From the NCBI RefSeq assembly GCF_029213205.1, contig NZ_JARGNH010000014.1, forward strand, positions 18,871-82,870: a DNA stretch of 64,000 nt, read 5' to 3'. How positions within the stretch are numbered: position 1 is the first letter of the stretch; every line of letters starts with the position of its first letter. The stretch comes from Pseudooceanicola sp. GTDB taxonomy: Bacteria; Pseudomonadota; Alphaproteobacteria; Rhodobacterales; Rhodobacteraceae. Of the stretch, positions 36,403 to 44,824 are shown one piece after another. Made by a program: the position numbers and the translations under genes. The notes below the pieces were generated by a model. That model was not told where the DNA came from. It was given only the letters and a program-made list of their open reading frames with translations, and searched no databases.

Positions 36403-37614
36403 ATGCCTCGCCAGATCAGCCATGACTTCCGTGCCGTCAGCCGCCCCCTCCGCCTGCACAGCGGCAACGGCGCGCTTGAACAGCTGGGGCCGGAACTGGC
36501 CCGCGCCGGGATCAACCGGGCACTGCTGATTACCGGGCGGTCGCTGGCCGAGGGCACGGATCTGGTCGACCGGATGCAGGCGTCGGCAGAGGGCCGGATC
36601 GCCGCAGTCTTTGGCGCGATGCGCAAGGACACGCCACTGCCCGATGTGCAGGCGGCCACCGCGCTGGCGCGTGAGGTCGATGCCGACGGGCTGATCGCGT
36701 TGGGCGGCGGCAGTGTCATCCAGGGGGCAAGGGTCACCGCGATCCTGCTGGCCGAAACCGGCACCCCTGAGGCGCTGGCGACGCAATATCCCGATGACGG
36801 CCCGGCGATCAGCCCGCGGCTGCTGGCGCCGAAACTGCCGATCTTCAACGCGCTGACCATCGGCACCACCGCCCAGGATCGGGGCGGATCGCCGGTCAAG
36901 GCGCCGGAATTGGGCCGTCGGCTGGAATATTTCGATCCCAAGACCCGCCCCGCCGCGCTGTTCTGGGACCGCGATGCGCTGGCCACCGCGCCCGAGTCGA
37001 TGCTGCGCGCCACCGTCGCGATGACCTATTGGCGCGCCCTGCTCGACATGGGCGCCAGCACCGCCAACGTGCTGGCCGATCTGAACCGCGCGCAGGTCTG
37101 GACCCTGACCAAGGGGATGCAGCGGGCGCTGGCCGCCGGTGATGACGGTGATGCACTGCGCGGCGATCTCTGCGTTGCCACCTGGCTGCAGAACCGAGCC
37201 GTCGATGACGGCGCCCGACCGGTGGAAACCTGGGTGTCGCGGCTGACCTATGCGTTTTCGGTGGCGCTGTTTCATCAGCATGGCGATCTGGCACAGGGCG
37301 CCGCAACCTCGGCACTCGCCCCGTCGATCCTGCGCGAAATGGGCGCCCGCGACCCCGCCGCGATGGCGGGCATGGCCGAAGCTCTGAGCATCGAGGGCCG
37401 CGCCGCCGCCGACCTGCCGCAGGTGATTGCCGACCGCCTCACCAGCGACCTTGCCGCCCTTGGCCATGCCACCGACCTGACCGCCCTTGGCATTTCGCCG
37501 GACGGCGTCACTGCGATGCTCGACAATGCGATGTCGAATTTCAACGCCGACCCGCGCCGCGAGTTCCGCCGCGAACGTGACCGACTGGCTGAGGTTCTGG
37601 CCGCCTGCTGGTAG
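36403..37614 (+). CDS. Iron-containing alcohol dehydrogenase family protein lacking most metal ligands
   Basis: This 403-residue protein has the fold order of group III dehydrogenases: LLITGRSLAEG, the nucleotide motif as IALGGGSVIQGARVTA where families usually have GGGSxxDxAK, and IGTTAQDRGGSPV. The segment that normally holds the Asp and first His of the metal site reads ATVAMTYWRALL, and the next reads LTYAFSVALFHQHGD, so only the last of four ligands seems present. It may not use iron or may have another role. The ATG at 36403 follows AAAGGA; an upstream in-frame ATG lacks one. Confidence 0.75.
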   Translation: MPRQISHDFRAVSRPLRLHSGNGALEQLGPELARAGINRALLITGRSLAEGTDLVDRMQASAEGRIAAVFGAMRKDTPLPDVQAATALAREVDADGLIALGGGSVIQGARVTAILLAETGTPEALATQYPDDGPAISPRLLAPKLPIFNALTIGTTAQDRGGSPVKAPELGRRLEYFDPKTRPAALFWDRDALATAPESMLRATVAMTYWRALLDMGASTANVLADLNRAQVWTLTKGMQRALAAGDDGDALRGDLCVATWLQNRAVDDGARPVETWVSRLTYAFSVALFHQHGDLAQGAATSALAPSILREMGARDPAAMAGMAEALSIEGRAAADLPQVIADRLTSDLAALGHATDLTALGISPDGVTAMLDNAMSNFNADPRREFRRERDRLAEVLAACW

Positions 37615-37670
37615 GCTTATCCCGATATCTGTCATTCACCGGGCAAACCGGATTGACGACTTTACAAGTG

Positions 37671-37686
37671 ACCGACCGGCAGGTTG
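37671..37686. promoter_or_regulatory. Putative TetR-type operator upstream of the acyl-CoA dehydrogenase operon
   Basis: ACCGACCGGCAGGTTG is an imperfect palindrome (outer ACC/GGT, inner CCGG). The 13-mer CGACCGGCAGGTT is identical to one at 59172-59184 before another acyl-CoA operon. A second small dyad TGGTTTACCA lies at 37763-37772. Confidence 0.45.
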
Positions 37687-37836
37687 AATATCGACCATGC
37701 CACGTTGCTGCCAAAGCAGGCCGTCGGATTGCGACGCCCTGCACGGCTTGGGAGCGCGGCAATGGTTTACCAATTTGTCGCCGGCCGGGCCACCGCCCGC
37801 CCGTCGCGAAACGCCGAAAAAGGAAGGTCGAAACCG

Positions 37837-39024
37837 ATGAACGCCCAGGACAGTCAACTGGCTGCCTTCCGTGCCGAAGCACGGGAATGGTTAGCCAAGA
37901 ATTTCCCCAAAAGCCTGACCGGCAAACGCGACGTGTTGATGGATATCGCACCGCGCTACCCCGAGGGTGAGGATTGGGCCGCGTGGAAAACCGCGATGGG
38001 CGACAAGGGTTGGGGCACCCCGACCTGGCCGACCGAATATGGCGCCGGCGGGCTGAGCCGCCAAGAGGCCATGATCCTGGACGATGAGATCGAGCGCATC
38101 GGCGCCTTCAACCCAATCGTCGGCATGGGCGTCAACATGCTTGGACCGACGCTGCTGGAATTCGGCACCGACGAACAGCGGGCCCAGCACCTGCCGCTGG
38201 TGGTGCGTGGCGCGGTGAACTGGTGCCAGGGTTATTCCGAGCCGGGCGCCGGGTCTGACCTCGCCTCGCTGAAAACCAAGGCCGAGGACAAGGGCGACCA
38301 TTACCTGGTCAACGGTCAGAAAATCTGGACCTCCGGTTCGATGTATGCCGATTGGTGTTTCTGCCTGGTGCGGACCTCGAATGATCACAAGCACGAGGGT
38401 ATCTCGTTCCTGCTGATCGACATGCACAGCCCCGGCGTCGAAGTCCGCCCGATCACCCTGATTTCCGGCAAACAGACCTTTGCCGAGGTGTTCTTTACCG
38501 ATGTGAAAGTCGAAAAGGGCAACCTGGTCGGCGACCTGCGGCAGGGCTGGACCATCGCCAAGCGGCTGATGCAGCACGAACGGAACGGCATCGGCGCCCG
38601 CAAGGTTTCGGTCGGTGAACTGCGCCCGGTGCATGAGGTGGCCAAGGAATACATCGGCACCGACGACCAGGGCCGACTGTCGGATTATGACCTGCGCGCC
38701 CGGATCGCCCGCCACCAGATGTGGGAACGCGCCCAGCGCCTGACCGTCGCGCGCGTCGTCGAGGAATCAAAACAGGGGCCGTCCGAGGCGACCTCGGTGA
38801 TGAAAAACGCGGGCTCGGTCTCGATCCAGACCCGCGAAGAGCTGCTGATGGAGATCATGGGCAATCGTGGCATCGGCTGGGAGGGCGACGACTATCTGCC
38901 TGTCGAAATAGAACAGACTCGTCAGATGCTGCAGAACAAGGCCAACTCGATCTACGGCGGCACCTACGAAATCCAGGCCAACATTATTTCAAAACGCATC
39001 CTCGGGATGCTGGACCACCAGTAG
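37837..39024 (+). CDS. Acyl-CoA dehydrogenase, first subunit
   Basis: This 395-residue flavoprotein of the acyl-CoA dehydrogenase family has the FAD-binding segments WCQGYSEPGAGSDLASL and KIWTSGSMYADW near the middle. At the position of the MCAD catalytic glutamate (YEGT) it reads SIYGGTYEIQANIISKRILG, so the base must lie elsewhere or in the partner subunit. That pattern and the adjacent shorter homologue suggest a heteromeric enzyme like those acting on steroid or bile-acid side chains. Start ATG at 37837 follows AAGGAAGG. Confidence 0.9.
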   Translation: MNAQDSQLAAFRAEAREWLAKNFPKSLTGKRDVLMDIAPRYPEGEDWAAWKTAMGDKGWGTPTWPTEYGAGGLSRQEAMILDDEIERIGAFNPIVGMGVNMLGPTLLEFGTDEQRAQHLPLVVRGAVNWCQGYSEPGAGSDLASLKTKAEDKGDHYLVNGQKIWTSGSMYADWCFCLVRTSNDHKHEGISFLLIDMHSPGVEVRPITLISGKQTFAEVFFTDVKVEKGNLVGDLRQGWTIAKRLMQHERNGIGARKVSVGELRPVHEVAKEYIGTDDQGRLSDYDLRARIARHQMWERAQRLTVARVVEESKQGPSEATSVMKNAGSVSIQTREELLMEIMGNRGIGWEGDDYLPVEIEQTRQMLQNKANSIYGGTYEIQANIISKRILGMLDHQ

Positions 39025-39036
39025 GGAGGGGCGACC

Positions 39037-40167
39037 ATGGCTGTATTGACAGAAGAACAACAAATGCTGCGCGACGGAGCGCAGGAATGGGTGAGCAAAC
39101 GCGCACCGGTCTCAGCGTTCCGCGCCACCCGCGACAGCGGTGCGGTGTTCGACCCCGCGCTCTGGAAAGAGATCGCCGAAATGGGCTGGGCCGGGATGGT
39201 CGTACCCGAGGCGCAGGGCGGATCGGATTTTGGCCTGACCGGCATGGGTCTGGTGCTTGAGGAAATGGGCAAGACGCTGGTCGCCTCGCCGCTGTTCATC
39301 TCGGGGCTGGTTGCGGCAAGCGCGATCAAGAGCATCGGCAATGATGCTCAGAAAGCCGACTGGCTGACGAAAATCGCCGATGGCTCGGCAATCGTGACCC
39401 TGGCAATTGATGAGGGCACCCGCCACAACACCGCCCAAACCGCGATGCAAGCGCAAGCTGATGGCGACGGCTTCACCCTGTCCGGCACCAAGGTGCAGGT
39501 CATTGAAGGCATTGCCGCCGATGCGTTCCTGGTGCTGGCGCGAACCTCTGGCGCCGCCGGCGACACCGATGGGCTGACCCTGTTCCTGGTGCCCGCAAAC
39601 AGCGCCGGGATCACCCGGACACAACTCAAGACCTTTGATTCTCGCGGTCACGCCAAGGTGGTGTTCGACGGTGTTAAGGTCGGCAAGGACGCGGTTGTCG
39701 GCACAATCGGCGGCGCCCATGCCCCGCTGGAAAAAGTGCTGGATGTGGCACGGGTCGGCATCGCCTGCGAAATGCTGGGGCTTTGCCAACAAGCCTTTGA
39801 TACCACTTTGGAATATCTGAAAACCCGGGTGCAGTTCAACACCATTCTGGCACAGTTCCAGGCGCTTCAGCACCGGATGGCGGATCTGTTCATGGAGTTG
39901 CAACTGGCGCGTTCGGTCATCGAACATGCGGTGCGTGAGATCGACGCGGGCGGCGACGGCGCCGAAGAGGCGGCGATCCTGGCCAAGGGCTTTGTCGGCG
40001 ACGTGGCAAACAAGATGTCGCGGCAGATGATTCAGCTGCACGGCGGTATCGGTATGACCGACCAATATGACGCCGGGTTCTACATCAAGCGCTCGCGGGT
40101 GCTGGAAGCGACCTTTGGCAATCAGTCCCAGCAGAGCGAACGCTGGGCAAATCTGCACGACTATTGA
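39037..40167 (+). CDS. Acyl-CoA dehydrogenase, second subunit
   Basis: This 376-residue acyl-CoA dehydrogenase homologue is 12 bases downstream of the first. It is more divergent: the middle FAD segment reads VTLAIDEGTRHN. The C-terminal helices carry the family motif QLHGGIGMTDQYDAGFYIKRS. The pair probably forms one complex with shared FAD sites, as in alpha2-beta2 enzymes of actinobacterial and proteobacterial sterol catabolism. The CoA substrate is not known. Confidence 0.88.
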   Translation: MAVLTEEQQMLRDGAQEWVSKRAPVSAFRATRDSGAVFDPALWKEIAEMGWAGMVVPEAQGGSDFGLTGMGLVLEEMGKTLVASPLFISGLVAASAIKSIGNDAQKADWLTKIADGSAIVTLAIDEGTRHNTAQTAMQAQADGDGFTLSGTKVQVIEGIAADAFLVLARTSGAAGDTDGLTLFLVPANSAGITRTQLKTFDSRGHAKVVFDGVKVGKDAVVGTIGGAHAPLEKVLDVARVGIACEMLGLCQQAFDTTLEYLKTRVQFNTILAQFQALQHRMADLFMELQLARSVIEHAVREIDAGGDGAEEAAILAKGFVGDVANKMSRQMIQLHGGIGMTDQYDAGFYIKRSRVLEATFGNQSQQSERWANLHDY

Positions 40168-40179
40168 GGAGAAACCGAC

Positions 40180-41043
40180 ATGGGTGTTCCCTATCCCGAC
40201 CTGCTTGAGATGAGCTCAAAAGGTGACGATTGTTCTTATACCGACCGCGAGGTCATGCTCTATGCGCTTGGCATCGGCATGGGTGAGGATCCGCTGGGTG
40301 ACGATGAGCTGGCTTTCGTCAACGAAGGCTGGCTGACCGCCCGCGATCCGCAACTGAAAGTGGTGCCGACCTTCGCCAGCGCCTTTGGCTATTCCTCGCG
40401 CCCCCCGGCCCTTCCGTTGAACCGGGTCAAGGTGGTCGATGCGGCCCGTGACATCCTGTTCCACAAGCCATTGCCGATTGCCGCCAAGGTGTCAGCCGAC
40501 AGCAGCTATATCGGCGCCTGGGACAAAGGCGACAAGGGCGCGATCATCCAGCGCGAAACCGTGGTCCGCGACGCCTCGGGCGATCCGGTCTGCACCATTC
40601 GCGGGATGAGCTTTGCCCGCGGCGACGGCCATTTCGGTGGCCCGACCAATGGCGCGCCGGAACCGCATCCCACCCCGGACCGGGCCCCGGACATGAGCGT
40701 GGATATCACCACGCGGGACAATCAGGCGCTGATTTTCCGCCTGTCCGGTGACCGTAACCCGCTGCATTCGGACCCGGAATTCGGGCGCAAGGCCGGGTTC
40801 GACAAACCGATCCTGCACGGCATGTGCACCTATGGCATCACCTGCCGGGCGGTGCTGTCGACCTATGCCGACTGGGATCCCAACGCCTTTCGCCGCCATG
40901 CCGCACAATTCCGCGCGCCGGTCTATCCCGGCGAAACAATCACCGTGGACATGTGGAAAGACGGCGGCACCATCAGCTTTGAGGCACATGTCAAGGCACG
41001 CGGCGTGACCGTGGTGAAACACGGGCTGACCGAACTCGGTTAA
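40180..41043 (+). CDS. MaoC-type (R)-enoyl-CoA hydratase (hydratase 2)
   Basis: This 287-residue double hot-dog protein resembles the hydratase 2 part of peroxisomal multifunctional enzyme 2. The catalytic motif FRLSGDRNPLHSDPEFGRKA, with Asp and His, begins near residue 187, followed by PILHGMCTYG. It hydrates trans-2-enoyl-CoA to the (R)-3-hydroxyacyl-CoA. It is 12 bases after the second dehydrogenase subunit and upstream of the matching SDR. Confidence 0.92.
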   Translation: MGVPYPDLLEMSSKGDDCSYTDREVMLYALGIGMGEDPLGDDELAFVNEGWLTARDPQLKVVPTFASAFGYSSRPPALPLNRVKVVDAARDILFHKPLPIAAKVSADSSYIGAWDKGDKGAIIQRETVVRDASGDPVCTIRGMSFARGDGHFGGPTNGAPEPHPTPDRAPDMSVDITTRDNQALIFRLSGDRNPLHSDPEFGRKAGFDKPILHGMCTYGITCRAVLSTYADWDPNAFRRHAAQFRAPVYPGETITVDMWKDGGTISFEAHVKARGVTVVKHGLTELG

Positions 41044-41084
41044 GCACCCAACAGCAAATTCAAACCAATCTAAACGGAGGAAAC

Positions 41085-41951
41085 ATGGGACTTCTTGACG
41101 GCAAGGTTGCCATCATCACCGGGGCGGGCAACGGCCTCGGCGCGGCATATGCGAAACTCTTTGCAGCTGAGGGCTGTAAGGTTCTGGTCAATGATCTGGG
41201 CGGCGCCCGCGACGGCTCCGGCGCGTCGATCGGCGCGGCACAGGCGGTGGTGAACGAAATCACCGCAGCCGGTGGCACCGCCATCGCCAATGGCAATGAC
41301 GTCTCCAGCATGGAAGGCGGCCAGGCGATTTTCGATCAGGCCATCGGCGAATGGGGCAAAGTTGACATCCTGATCAACAACGCCGGGATCCTGCGCGACG
41401 AGACCTTCCACAAAGGCACCGAAGAGAACTGGGATCTGGTGCTCAAGGTGCACCTCAAGGGCACCTATTGCTGCACCAAACCGGTCTGGAAATGGATGCG
41501 CGACAATGGTGGCGGCGTCGTGGTCAACACCACCTCGACCTCGGGTCTCCTGGGCAACTTCGGCCAGACCAACTATGGCGCGGCCAAGGCCGGGATCGCT
41601 GGCCTGACCCGCAACCTAGCCATCGAAGGGCGCAAATACGGGATCCGCGTCTGGGGCATGTCACCCGGCGCGTTGACCCGGATGACCTCGGATCTGCCGC
41701 GGTATCGCGAAATGGCCGAAAGCGGTGAGGAGTTCCCGGTGACGGGCCAGCCCGACACCATCGCCCAGGCGATGCTCTACATGTGTTCGGACCTCTCCGG
41801 CGATCAGACCGGCAAGTTCATGCATGTCGCCCGTCAGGGCGTGGCCGAGCTGAAGGTCATGCGCTCCGATGGCTGGGAACCGACCCATGCCTATACCGCG
41901 CAGGAAATTGCCGACAATTACGACAAAGTGTTCTTTCCCGACGCCTCCTGA
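41085..41951 (+). CDS. SDR-family 3-hydroxyacyl-CoA dehydrogenase (HSD17B4-like)
   Basis: This 288-residue short-chain dehydrogenase has cofactor motif TGAGNGLG near residue 12 and NNAGILRD. The active site is Ser in STSGLLGNFGQ with Tyr and Lys in TNYGAAKAG. The NNAGILRD and GNFGQTNY segments are characteristic of the dehydrogenase domain of multifunctional enzyme 2. It would oxidise the product of the MaoC hydratase. GGAGGA lies before the start. A textbook terminator follows the operon. Confidence 0.92.
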   Translation: MGLLDGKVAIITGAGNGLGAAYAKLFAAEGCKVLVNDLGGARDGSGASIGAAQAVVNEITAAGGTAIANGNDVSSMEGGQAIFDQAIGEWGKVDILINNAGILRDETFHKGTEENWDLVLKVHLKGTYCCTKPVWKWMRDNGGGVVVNTTSTSGLLGNFGQTNYGAAKAGIAGLTRNLAIEGRKYGIRVWGMSPGALTRMTSDLPRYREMAESGEEFPVTGQPDTIAQAMLYMCSDLSGDQTGKFMHVARQGVAELKVMRSDGWEPTHAYTAQEIADNYDKVFFPDAS

Positions 41952-41974
41952 GGCGACACGGATAAGCTGACGAC

Positions 41975-42007
41975 AAAGGGGCGCCTGCGGCGCCCCTTTG
42001 ATTTTTT
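41975..42007 (+). terminator. Intrinsic terminator of the acyl-CoA operon
   Basis: AAAGGGGCGCC (41975-41985) and GGCGCCCCTTT (41989-41999) form a perfect 11-base-pair stem with a three-base loop, followed by GATTTTTT. Confidence 0.93.
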
Positions 42008-42039
42008 GCGGTGATACCGATGGATGTTCCCGGGCGCCC

Positions 42040-42384
42040 ATGACATCCAGCGCCCGACACCGTCCCCCCGAACCGGAGCTCAAACAGACCGTGGAGCCTG
42101 CCGATCTGCCGCGCGGCCTGTTCTGGGGTATGCTCACCGGCCTCACCTCGTTCAATTCGCATTCCGACACGCCGCTGTTCCAGACCTATGTGCTGTCGCA
42201 AAAGCCGCCCGAGCAGACATTTGCCGCGACCACGACCCTGACCTTTGCTGCGATCAACCGGGCGGAACGGGTCCATGTGCGGCAGCTCCAGATTGCGCTG
42301 TTGTTGCCGTCGTTGCGGTTGATCTGGCACGAGATCGCCCGGCTGAGTCAAGCCTCAGCCTGGCCGTGCCTCCGATGCGGTTAA
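42040..42384 (+). pseudogene. Remnant of a TauE/SafE family permease
   Basis: One reading frame contains LPRGLFWGMLTGLTSFNSH, then PLFQTYVLSQK and TFAATTTLTFAAIN, which matches the C-terminal half of TauE/SafE exporters (the usual motif is SFVSHSGAPPFQVYVLP). After about residue 75 the similarity stops, and the frame ends within about 115 codons. The first half of the permease and its glycine-rich motif are missing. It is a decayed fragment, distinct from the intact copy at 6220. Confidence 0.7.
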
Positions 42385-42432
42385 CCTCTTGTCAACTCTG
42401 TGCCCCCTAGGCTGATTCGATGGGGGGTCAGC

Positions 42433-43956
42433 ATGATTTCACGCGCCTATACGGTTGCTTTTCAGGGGGTTGAGCCACGCCCGGTCGAGGTGCAATGCGC
42501 GGTCACCCCCGGCATGCCCGCCTTTTCCATCGTCGGCCTGCCCGACAAGGCGGTGAGCGAGGCGCGCGACCGTGTGCGCACCGCCCTGACCGCCCTGCGC
42601 ATCGCCCTGCCCTCGCGGCGGATCACGGTGAACCTGTCGCCCGCCGATCTGCCCAAGGAGGGCAGCCATTTCGACCTGCCGATCGCCCTGGCGCTGCTCA
42701 CCGCGATCGAGATTATCCCAGCCGACGTCAGCGAACGCTATCTGGCACTGGGCGAATTGTCGCTGGACGGTTCGCTGGTGCCGGTGCTCGGCGCCCTGCC
42801 CGCCGCGATGGCCGCCGCCGAACAGGAGCGCGGGTTGATCTGCCCCGCCGCCTCGGGCGCTGAAGCCGCCTGGATCGGCGCGGCCGAGGTCATCGGTGCC
42901 GCCAGCCTCGGCGATCTGGTGCGCCATTTTTCAGGTCAGGCACCGATCCAGCCCGCCGAACCCGGCGAGGTGGCGATGGACAAGAGCCTGCTGGATCTGC
43001 GCGACGTCAAGGGTCAGGAACGTGCCAAGCGGGCATTGGAAATCGCCGCCGCCGGACGCCACCACCTGTTTCTGGTCGGCACCCCGGGCAGCGGCAAATC
43101 GATGCTCGCCGCCCGGCTACCCTCGATCCTGCCGCCGCTGACCGCAGAAGAGGCGCTGGAAACCTCAATGATCCATTCGCTGTCCGGCCTGTTGACCCGC
43201 GGCGGCATTTCCCGTGCCCGACCGTTTCGCGAGCCGCATCACACCGCCTCGATGGCGGCCATCGTCGGCGGCGGGCGCGGCTCCAAACCCGGCGAGATCT
43301 CGCTGGCGCATAACGGGGTTCTGTTCCTGGACGAATTGCCGGAATTTTCCCGCCCGGTGCTCGAAACCCTGCGCCAACCGGTTGAATCCGGCGAAGTCGT
43401 GGTGTCGCGCGCCAATGCCCATGTCCGCTATCCGGCGCGGTTCCTGCTGATTGCCGCCGCCAACCCCTGCCGCTGTGGCTATCTGCCGGATCCGAACCGC
43501 GCCTGCGCCCGGGCGCCGGGCTGCGGATCCGATTACCTCGGTCGGATTTCGGGGCCGCTGCTGGACCGGTTCGATCTGCGGGTCGAGGTGCCGCCGGTGG
43601 CCTTTTCCGACCTCGGCCATGCCCCTTCGGGCGAAAGCTCGGCCCAGGTCGCGGCCCGGATCGCCACCGCCCGCGCGGTGCAGGCGGCGCGCTTCTCCGT
43701 CGCATCGGGCCAGCGGCTGAACGCCGATCTGGTCGGCGCGGATCTGGAAAGCTTTGCCAGCCCGGACGCGCCGGGGAAGACCCTGCTGACCCAGGCCGCG
43801 GAACGCTTTGGCCTGTCGGCGCGGGGCTATCACCGGATCCTCAGGGTGGCGCGTACCATCGCCGATCTCGACGGTGCCGCGGCGGTGCAGCGCGATCACA
43901 TTGCCGAAGCCATCGGCTTTCGCCTCACCACGCTCAAGGAAACCGTGCCCGGATGA
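42433..43956 (+). CDS. comM: ComM/YifB family Mg-chelatase-like AAA+ ATPase
   Basis: This 507-residue protein has an N-terminal ribosomal-S5-like fold domain (GVEPRPVEVQCAVTPGMPAF) and an AAA+ core with Walker A GTPGSGKSM near residue 218 and Walker B LFLDELPEF. A cysteine cluster (CRCGYLPDPNRACARAPGC) and a C-terminal helical domain follow. ComM is a branch-migration helicase helping integrate transformed DNA in Vibrio and Haemophilus; the role here is inferred. The last 23 bases overlap the convergent hydrolase gene. Confidence 0.9.
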   Translation: MISRAYTVAFQGVEPRPVEVQCAVTPGMPAFSIVGLPDKAVSEARDRVRTALTALRIALPSRRITVNLSPADLPKEGSHFDLPIALALLTAIEIIPADVSERYLALGELSLDGSLVPVLGALPAAMAAAEQERGLICPAASGAEAAWIGAAEVIGAASLGDLVRHFSGQAPIQPAEPGEVAMDKSLLDLRDVKGQERAKRALEIAAAGRHHLFLVGTPGSGKSMLAARLPSILPPLTAEEALETSMIHSLSGLLTRGGISRARPFREPHHTASMAAIVGGGRGSKPGEISLAHNGVLFLDELPEFSRPVLETLRQPVESGEVVVSRANAHVRYPARFLLIAAANPCRCGYLPDPNRACARAPGCGSDYLGRISGPLLDRFDLRVEVPPVAFSDLGHAPSGESSAQVAARIATARAVQAARFSVASGQRLNADLVGADLESFASPDAPGKTLLTQAAERFGLSARGYHRILRVARTIADLDGAAAVQRDHIAEAIGFRLTTLKETVPG

Positions 43957-44821
43957 ACCCGGCCGCGCCACGCAGAACCGCGTCGGCCTCGGGCAGCCAG
44001 CCCTGAAAGATCGCCACCACATGCGGCAGATCGGCCCAGAGGTCGAGGCTGACCTCAGCCCCCTGCCCGCGCAGATGCTCGGTCATCCGCAGGGTATCGT
44101 CGCGCAGGATCTCGGTCTGGCCGACATGCAGCCAGACCGGCGGACAATCCGGGAAATCGGCAAACAATGGCGAGACGCCGGGATCGCGCGGATCCGCCCC
44201 GGCCAGATAGCAATCCCGCGCCTCTTCCAGCCTGCCGACCGGCAACAGCGCTTCGGCCCGGGCATTCTCGCGCAGCGAAGCGCTAGAAGCGGTCAGATCG
44301 GCCCAGGGCGACATCGCCAGCAGGGCGGCGGGGCGTTCGCCGCGTTTCAGCAGCCGCGCCAGCAGCGCCAAGGCCAGCCCGCCCCCCGAGGAATCACCGC
44401 CGAGGACAATCTGATCGGCCCGCAGCCCGGAATGGCGCAACCCGTCCCAAACCGCCTCCACATCGCTCAATGCCGCGGGAAACGGATGCTCGGGCGCGAG
44501 GCGAAACTCCGGCAGGCAGGCGCGGGTGCCGCTCATCGCCGCCAGCCGTGCCAGCATCGCCCGGTGGGTGGCAGCACCGCCCATCAGATACGCGCCGCCA
44601 TGCAGCCAGAGGATCACCGGCGCACCAAAGGCCCCCGCCTCGGCCCAGGTCACCGACACGCCACCAAGACGAGAGTCACGATACCAGGCATGGGCCGGGT
44701 CGCGAAACATCCAGGCCTGACCGGCAAACCGCGCCCGCGCCGCCTGTGGTGACAACCGCGCCAGCGCCGGTTTTTCGACCCGTCGCAGCCAGAAATCGAG
44801 CAGGCGCAGACGCAGCGACAC
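43934..44821 (-). CDS. Alpha/beta hydrolase of the hormone-sensitive lipase family
   Basis: This 295-residue esterase/lipase has the oxyanion-hole motif LHGGAYLMGG near residue 73 and the nucleophile serine in GGDSSGGGLA near residue 143. It ends with an acid (GQTEILRDDT) and His (LPHVVAIF), completing the catalytic triad. The start is GTG at 44821, four bases after the gshB stop. Its 3' end overlaps comM on the other strand. The substrate is a short-chain ester of unknown kind. Confidence 0.87.
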   Translation of the reverse strand: MSLRLRLLDFWLRRVEKPALARLSPQAARARFAGQAWMFRDPAHAWYRDSRLGGVSVTWAEAGAFGAPVILWLHGGAYLMGGAATHRAMLARLAAMSGTRACLPEFRLAPEHPFPAALSDVEAVWDGLRHSGLRADQIVLGGDSSGGGLALALLARLLKRGERPAALLAMSPWADLTASSASLRENARAEALLPVGRLEEARDCYLAGADPRDPGVSPLFADFPDCPPVWLHVGQTEILRDDTLRMTEHLRGQGAEVSLDLWADLPHVVAIFQGWLPEADAVLRGAAGFIRARFP

Positions 44822-44824
44822 GGC

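Noticed and set aside
36403..37614. Phosphonoacetaldehyde reductase (PhpC-like) linked to the phosphonate genes
   Set aside because: The family fold fits, but the metal ligands are missing and the gene is separated from phnWAY by the divergent transporter operon.
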